Positions 5,770 through 9,788 of a stretch of DNA of 9,788 bases are shown in pieces (positions within the stretch are counted from its first letter, which is position 1; the number at the start of each line of letters is the position of its first letter). The translations under genes were made by a program, and so were the position numbers. The stretch is from Bacteriovoracaceae bacterium (GTDB lineage Bacteria > Bdellovibrionota > UBA1018): NCBI GenBank assembly GCA_947446835.1, contig CANFHS010000080.1, forward strand, positions 1 to 9,788, written 5' to 3'. The notes under the pieces were generated by a model, which searched no databases, had not been told where the DNA came from, and saw only the letters and a program-made list of their open reading frames with translations.

Positions 5770-7245
5770 TCAGAGCTCCAGGATCAGGGCGGCGATGCGC
5801 TCGACAGAGGCCTCTTCGATATCCTCGGGAACCCGCTGGCCGGTGGTGAAGTAGGTCAGCGGGAGGTTCACCTTCTGGCTCAGGTTGTAGATCGAGCCGA
5901 AGCAGGTCGCCTCATCCAGCTTGGAGAACAGGATGCCTTCAGGCCGGAACACCGAGAACCGGCTGGCCATGTCGAGCAGTTCCGCGTCGCGCGTGGTGGC
6001 CGAGACCACCAGCTGCGTCCGGATGCCCTCAACAGCCCCCAGGAGCTCCTGCATTTCCTGCAGCGACTTGGGATCGCGCTGGGACCGGCCCGTGGTGTCG
6101 ATGATCACCAGATCGAGGCTCTTGAAATCGCCCAGGGCGGCCTTCAGGTCCTCGGCCGACTGCGCCGAACGGAAGGGAACGTTCAGGATCTTGGCGTAGG
6201 TGGCCAGCTGGTCGAATGCCGCAACCTTGTAGCTGTCCAGGTTGATCAGACCCACCTTGAGGTTGCGGCGCAGGATGGCCTCGGAGGCCAGCTTGGCAAT
6301 GGTGGTGGTCTTTCCCACCCCGGTGGAGCCCACCAGGGCCAGCACTTCGGGCGCGCCCGTCTTGCCTGTCTGGGAACGCGGCTCAAGCCCGTTCAGCGAG
6401 GAACGGACCCGCAGCGAATCCATGATCTCGGAGGCCAGCTGGTCGAGCACCTGCTCGGGAGCGGCGGCGCGCTCCTGCCCCAGCTCGAAGCCCACCTTGC
6501 GGACCAGGTTCAAGGCATTGCGCTTCTCGACCCCCGCCAGCGTGAGCTGCTCGAAGGCGTCCTCCAGCGCGGGAGTGAAAAGGGAGCCCTGCCCCAGGTT
6601 CCCGCCCTGGGGGGCAGCGGCCTCGGAGGTTTCCTTCATCTCGACCATCATGCGCTTCAGATGAGCCACTTCCTGCTCGAGCGTCATGGTCCCGGACTGG
6701 GTGCGGGGACGCAGGGCCGGAGCGGTGGTCGCCGCCACGGGCCGGGGAGCTCTTTCTTCGGACGCGCGAACGGCGGCGTCCAGTGCGGCACGGGCGGCCG
6801 AGGCCTGGGCCGCCACCGGACGATCCTCAGGATCGATGTCCACGTAACGCTGGCGGGTGACGTTCCGGCTGGAGGCTTCCGCGGCACGGGCGGCAGCGCC
6901 GCGCACCGATGCGCGGGCGCCGAGATCCACCCGGTCCTGCGTCTCGGCAGCCTTGCGGCTCAGCATCCGGTCCATCTGCTTGTCATAGACCTCGGCCTGC
7001 TTGTCGGCAGGAAGATTGCGGATCTTCTCGCGGGCATCGGCGGGAATCCGGGACTCCGAGAGCCCCTTCTTCACGATGGCCCTCTCGGATACCGCGGCGG
7101 TGATCTCCACCGAGCCATTACCCATCAGGCCGAAGCCCTTCCGGTGCTTCTTGGTATGGAGGATGATGGCCTCGGGACCGAGCTCGCGCTTGATGTTTTC
7201 CAGCGCCTCCTGGATGGTCGGGGCCTCGAATTTCTTAACTTGCAT
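5770..7245 (-). CDS. flhF: SRP-family GTPase FlhF, flagellar placement
   Basis: FlhF is the third SRP GTPase, beside Ffh and FtsY, and marks the cell pole or site where the flagellar base is built. The 491-residue protein has the usual three parts: an N-terminal B domain beginning MQVKKFEAPTIQEALENIKR, a long Ala/Arg-rich low-complexity linker (about 100-180), and the NG domain (about 225-491). In the G domain are GSTGVGKT (306-313), the NLDSYKVAAFDQL insertion-box region (335-347), DTTGR (383-387) and SKLDEA (441-446). All GTP-binding motifs are intact. The ATG at 7245 has GAGGA six bases upstream, and the first 11 bases of the gene overlap the end of flhA, so translation is likely coupled. 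Its partner FlhG follows at once, as is common. Confidence 0.96.
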   Translation of the reverse strand: MQVKKFEAPTIQEALENIKRELGPEAIILHTKKHRKGFGLMGNGSVEITAAVSERAIVKKGLSESRIPADAREKIRNLPADKQAEVYDKQMDRMLSRKAAETQDRVDLGARASVRGAAARAAEASSRNVTRQRYVDIDPEDRPVAAQASAARAALDAAVRASEERAPRPVAATTAPALRPRTQSGTMTLEQEVAHLKRMMVEMKETSEAAAPQGGNLGQGSLFTPALEDAFEQLTLAGVEKRNALNLVRKVGFELGQERAAAPEQVLDQLASEIMDSLRVRSSLNGLEPRSQTGKTGAPEVLALVGSTGVGKTTTIAKLASEAILRRNLKVGLINLDSYKVAAFDQLATYAKILNVPFRSAQSAEDLKAALGDFKSLDLVIIDTTGRSQRDPKSLQEMQELLGAVEGIRTQLVVSATTRDAELLDMASRFSVFRPEGILFSKLDEATCFGSIYNLSQKVNLPLTYFTTGQRVPEDIEEASVERIAALILEL

Positions 7246-9148
7246 GTGACATCCTCACGGTTGAGAAAGCCTGGATCTGGACATTCGGGGTGATCTCGTT
7301 GTGCGAGAGCACCACGAGACTGGGAACAAAGCGCTCCACCAGGGACTTCAGGTGGTGGCGGATGAGAGGCGAGCACAGCACGACGGCCTGGCTGGAATGC
7401 GAGGCCAGCTGGACGGCCTGCTCGTTCAGGCGCTGCACGAACTGGCGCACGAACTCGGGGTCCAGCGAAAGCTGCTGGCCCTGGTCGGTCTGGATGATGC
7501 CGCCCGCGATGGCTTCCTCGATGCCGCGATCGAGGGTCAGCAGCTGCAGCTTGCCGTCCGGTCCGACCAGCTTTCGGGTGATGGTCCGGGCCAGGGCGGT
7601 GCGGACGTGCTCGGTGAGCAGCTGCGGATCCTTCTGGAACGGAGCCATCTCGGCCAACGTTTCCAGGATGGTCCGCATGTCCCGGATGGGAACCGACTCC
7701 TTGAGCAGGTTCTTGAGCACCTTGAGCACGGTTCCGATCTGCAGCAGGTTCGGGATGACGTCCTCGACCACCTTCGGTGCGGTCTGCTTGAGGGTGTCCA
7801 GCAGCGACTGAAGCTCCTGGCGTCCCAGAAGCTCCGGGGCGTTCTGGCGGATGAGCTCCGTGAGGTGCGTGGCGATGACGGTGGAGAGGTCCACCACGGT
7901 GTAGCCCGCGTAGGTGGCCTCCTCCTTCTGGCGGGGCGAGATCCAGATCGCGTCCAGCCCGAAGGCGGGCTCGCGGGTGGGAACGCCGGCCACAGGCTGG
8001 GCCACGTTGCCCGGATCCATGGCCAGGACGTGACCCACCATGAGCGAGCCTTCGCCCACCTGGACGCCCTTGAGCAGCACCTGGTAATCGCCGGGCTTGA
8101 GCTCGAGGTTGTCGCGGATGCGCAGGGGCGGAACGATGATGCCCAGGTCGAGCGCGAACTGCTTGCGGATGTTCGTGATGCGCTCCAGCAGGTCGCCGTT
8201 CTGGTCGGCATCCACGATGGAGATGAGCCCATAACCCACCTCGAGCTCGAGGAGGTCGACCGAAAGCAGGTTCTCCAGCTTCTCGGCCTGGGGCTTCGCC
8301 TTGTCCTTGATTTCCTGCGTCCGCTTGGCCTCGGCCTCGGCATCCGCCCTGTTCTTCAGGTTGCGGCCCGAGTAGAACAGCACCGCCCCCAGGATCAGGA
8401 ACGGCAGGTGCGGCAGGCCCGGAATGATGGCCATGAAGCCCATCACGGCTCCCGCGGCCATCAGCGCCTTGGGCTGCATGACCAGCTGGCGGGCAAACTC
8501 CTGGCTGTAGTTCGTGGAGGTGGCCGTGCGGGTCACGATGATGCCCGCTGCGGTCGAGACGATGAGGGCCGGGATCTGGGTGACCAGACCGTCACCGATG
8601 GTGAGCAGGGTGAAGGTCTCGGCCGCCTGGGCGATATCCATTCCCCGCTGCAGGGTCCCGATCAGGATCCCGCCCACGATGTTGACCACCACGATGAGGA
8701 TACCGGCGATGGCGTCACCGCGGACGAACTTGGAGGCACCGTCCATGGCTCCGTAGAAATCGGCCTCGCGGGCGATCTCGGAACGACGCAGGCGGGCCTG
8801 TTCCTCGTTGATCACGCCCGCGTTCAGATCGGCATCGATGGCCATCTGCTTGCCGGGCATGGCGTCCAAGGTGAACCGGGCCGCGACTTCGGCCACGCGG
8901 CCGGCGCCCTTGGTGATGACGATGAAGTTGATGATGACCAGGATGGAAGGGAAGACGCTGAAGTCGAGTGCCCGGTTGGCGTAGACCGCCGTCAGGAGCA
9001 GGACCATGGCGAAGCCGATGCCGATCGACAGCATCAGGTCGAGAAGGAACGGCGGCATCGGGATGACCATGACCGCCAGGATGGCGACCAGCCCCACCGC
9101 GATGGCCATGTCCGAATTCCTGGAAAGGCGCTCCATGAAGGTCTTCAC
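7235..9148 (-). CDS. flhA: Flagellar export gate protein FlhA, apparently lacking about 50 residues around TM3-TM4
   Basis: FlhA is the large export-gate subunit of the flagellar type III secretion system: a membrane domain plus a cytoplasmic domain that docks chaperone-substrate complexes. The FHIPEP region is well conserved (GAGRVAEVAARFTLDAMPGK at 81-100, GAMDGASKFVRGD at 133-145), as are the later membrane segments (146-166, 180-207, 228-260) and the cytoplasmic domain (about 300-637). The length is 637; homologues have about 690. The shortage is in one place: residue 70 of LDFSVFPSIL runs directly into VIINFIVITKG, whereas the E. coli protein as I recall it has about 51 more residues here, including the TLYRLALT and FGKFVVGGN motifs. 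The GTG start at 9148 lies directly after the flhB stop and is supported by GGGGAGGAG upstream; Met5 is an alternative. Reading frame is otherwise intact. Confidence 0.93.
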   Translation of the reverse strand: MKTFMERLSRNSDMAIAVGLVAILAVMVIPMPPFLLDLMLSIGIGFAMVLLLTAVYANRALDFSVFPSILVIINFIVITKGAGRVAEVAARFTLDAMPGKQMAIDADLNAGVINEEQARLRRSEIAREADFYGAMDGASKFVRGDAIAGILIVVVNIVGGILIGTLQRGMDIAQAAETFTLLTIGDGLVTQIPALIVSTAAGIIVTRTATSTNYSQEFARQLVMQPKALMAAGAVMGFMAIIPGLPHLPFLILGAVLFYSGRNLKNRADAEAEAKRTQEIKDKAKPQAEKLENLLSVDLLELEVGYGLISIVDADQNGDLLERITNIRKQFALDLGIIVPPLRIRDNLELKPGDYQVLLKGVQVGEGSLMVGHVLAMDPGNVAQPVAGVPTREPAFGLDAIWISPRQKEEATYAGYTVVDLSTVIATHLTELIRQNAPELLGRQELQSLLDTLKQTAPKVVEDVIPNLLQIGTVLKVLKNLLKESVPIRDMRTILETLAEMAPFQKDPQLLTEHVRTALARTITRKLVGPDGKLQLLTLDRGIEEAIAGGIIQTDQGQQLSLDPEFVRQFVQRLNEQAVQLASHSSQAVVLCSPLIRHHLKSLVERFVPSLVVLSHNEITPNVQIQAFSTVRMSHAS

Positions 9149-9788
9149 TTAGAATCTCCTCCCCTTCAAACGATACACGTGGGCCAGGACCTCGGCGACT
9201 GCCTGATAAAGCGCGCGAGGCACGAACTGTCCGACCTTGACCGCCTTGTACAGGGTCCGGGCCAGCGGGACGTTCTCGACCAGCGGAATCCCTGCGTCCG
9301 TGGCGATCTTCCTGATCTTCTGCGCCAGAAAATCGGCGCCCTTGGCCACGACCCTGGGGGCGGCCATGCTGTCCTTGTCGTACTTGAGCGCGATGGCGAT
9401 GTGGGTCGGGTTGGTGACAATGACGTCGGCCTTCTTGACCGCGTCGATCATGCGGCGCCGGGCGCGCTCACGGGCAATGGCGCGCACACGGGCCTTGATC
9501 TGCGGGTCACCGTCGCGTTCCTTGGATTCCTGCTTGGCTTCCTGCTTCGTCAGGCGCAGCTGCTTCATGTACTCCCAGCGGTTGAGCATGAAGTCCAGGA
9601 CCGCGAACGACAAAAGGATGACGATGACGGGAAGGATGATGGTCCGCGCGGTCTGCGCGAAGACCCCCAGCTGCGAAACCGGCTCGGCCGCGGAAAGCGG
9701 CACGGCCTGGAGGATCCTGTCCTTGATGGTGTACCCCACCACCGTGAGCAGGATGACCGCCTTGAGCAGGATCGTGAAGGTCTCGATC
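9149..9788 (-). CDS. flhB: Flagellar export switch protein FlhB, N-terminal part beyond the window
   Basis: FlhB sits beside FlhA in the export gate and switches substrate specificity from rod/hook to filament proteins after cleaving itself between Asn and Pro of an NPTH motif. The frame is open to the window edge (first full codon at 9787), so the GTG at 9742 is internal. About 212 residues are visible and roughly 140-150 are missing, including the first membrane segments. Seen are the last hydrophobic segment (TIILPVIVILLSFAVLDF), the conserved linker RWEYMKQLRLTKQEAKQE and KERDGDPQIKAR, the cleavage site NPTH (bases 9401-9412) in VIVTNPTHIAIALKYD, and a complete C-terminal domain ending LKGRRF. 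The protein should be able to self-cleave. It stops on the base before the flhA start codon. Confidence 0.96.
   Translation of the reverse strand, partial: IETFTILLKAVILLTVVGYTIKDRILQAVPLSAAEPVSQLGVFAQTARTIILPVIVILLSFAVLDFMLNRWEYMKQLRLTKQEAKQESKERDGDPQIKARVRAIARERARRRMIDAVKKADVIVTNPTHIAIALKYDKDSMAAPRVVAKGADFLAQKIRKIATDAGIPLVENVPLARTLYKAVKVGQFVPRALYQAVAEVLAHVYRLKGRRF
9155..9164 (-). promoter_or_regulatory. Strong ribosome binding site deciding the GTG start of flhA
   Basis: Read on the minus strand the sequence is GGGGAGGAGA, followed by TTC, the flhB stop TAA and then GTG. The GGAGG core is about 9 bases from the GTG at 9148. The nearest ATG (9136) would be about 21 bases from it, so GTG is the better start. 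The site lies inside the last codons of flhB, so ribosomes finishing flhB would be well placed to restart on flhA. Confidence 0.7.

Noticed and set aside
5125..7293. A 722-codon open frame on the plus strand, antisense to flhG and flhF
   Set aside because: It spans two well-identified genes on the other strand, its translation matches no family and is rich in Gly, Gln, His and Arg. Long antisense frames without stops are expected in GC-rich coding DNA.

Overview
The window is one dense stretch of a GC-rich (roughly two-thirds G+C by eye) bacterial chromosome. The organism is Gram-negative: there is a lipoprotein with a lipobox, an outer-membrane barrel-type protein and a flagellar export apparatus. 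The FlhF/FlhG pair suggests polar or number-controlled flagella. The wording of FliA and FlhF, and the order flhB-flhA-flhF-flhG-fliA, look most like the former 'delta-proteobacteria' (Bdellovibrionota, Myxococcota, Desulfobacterota), with Acidobacteriota possible. This placement is inferred from remembered family sequences and was not computed. I see no mobile element, tRNA, rRNA or CRISPR.

Left half, plus strand (1-3306): the 3' part of mazG (house-cleaning NTP pyrophosphohydrolase) overlaps coaE (last step of CoA synthesis) by 4 bases. A 67-base gap with a possible promoter follows. Then come two unnamed envelope genes that overlap by 4 bases: a cysteine-containing lipoprotein with a TPR-like start and an EF-hand-like loop, and a secreted protein with the look of an outer-membrane beta-barrel. 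They are probably made together and may form a complex.

Middle (3307-3797): a short gap holds a perfect 6+2+6 inverted repeat. A small single-domain PilZ protein, a predicted c-di-GMP receptor, follows and converges on the flagellar operon. A hairpin overlaps the two facing 3' ends.

Right half, minus strand (9788 to 3797): flhB (its 5' part lies beyond the window), flhA, flhF, flhG (fleN) and fliA are packed with 0-3 base gaps or 4-11 base overlaps. This looks like one translationally coupled operon: FlhB and FlhA are the export gate, FlhF and FlhG set site and number of flagella, and FliA is the late-gene sigma factor.

The main oddities are in this operon. FlhA appears to lack about 50 residues, a clean in-frame loss that fuses transmembrane segments 3 and 4 and removes a highly conserved motif. 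FliA carries an extra N-terminal region of about 100 residues rich in Ala/Lys then Ala/Glu. The 3' third of flhG is clearly lower in GC and contains a perfect terminator-like hairpin in the antisense direction.
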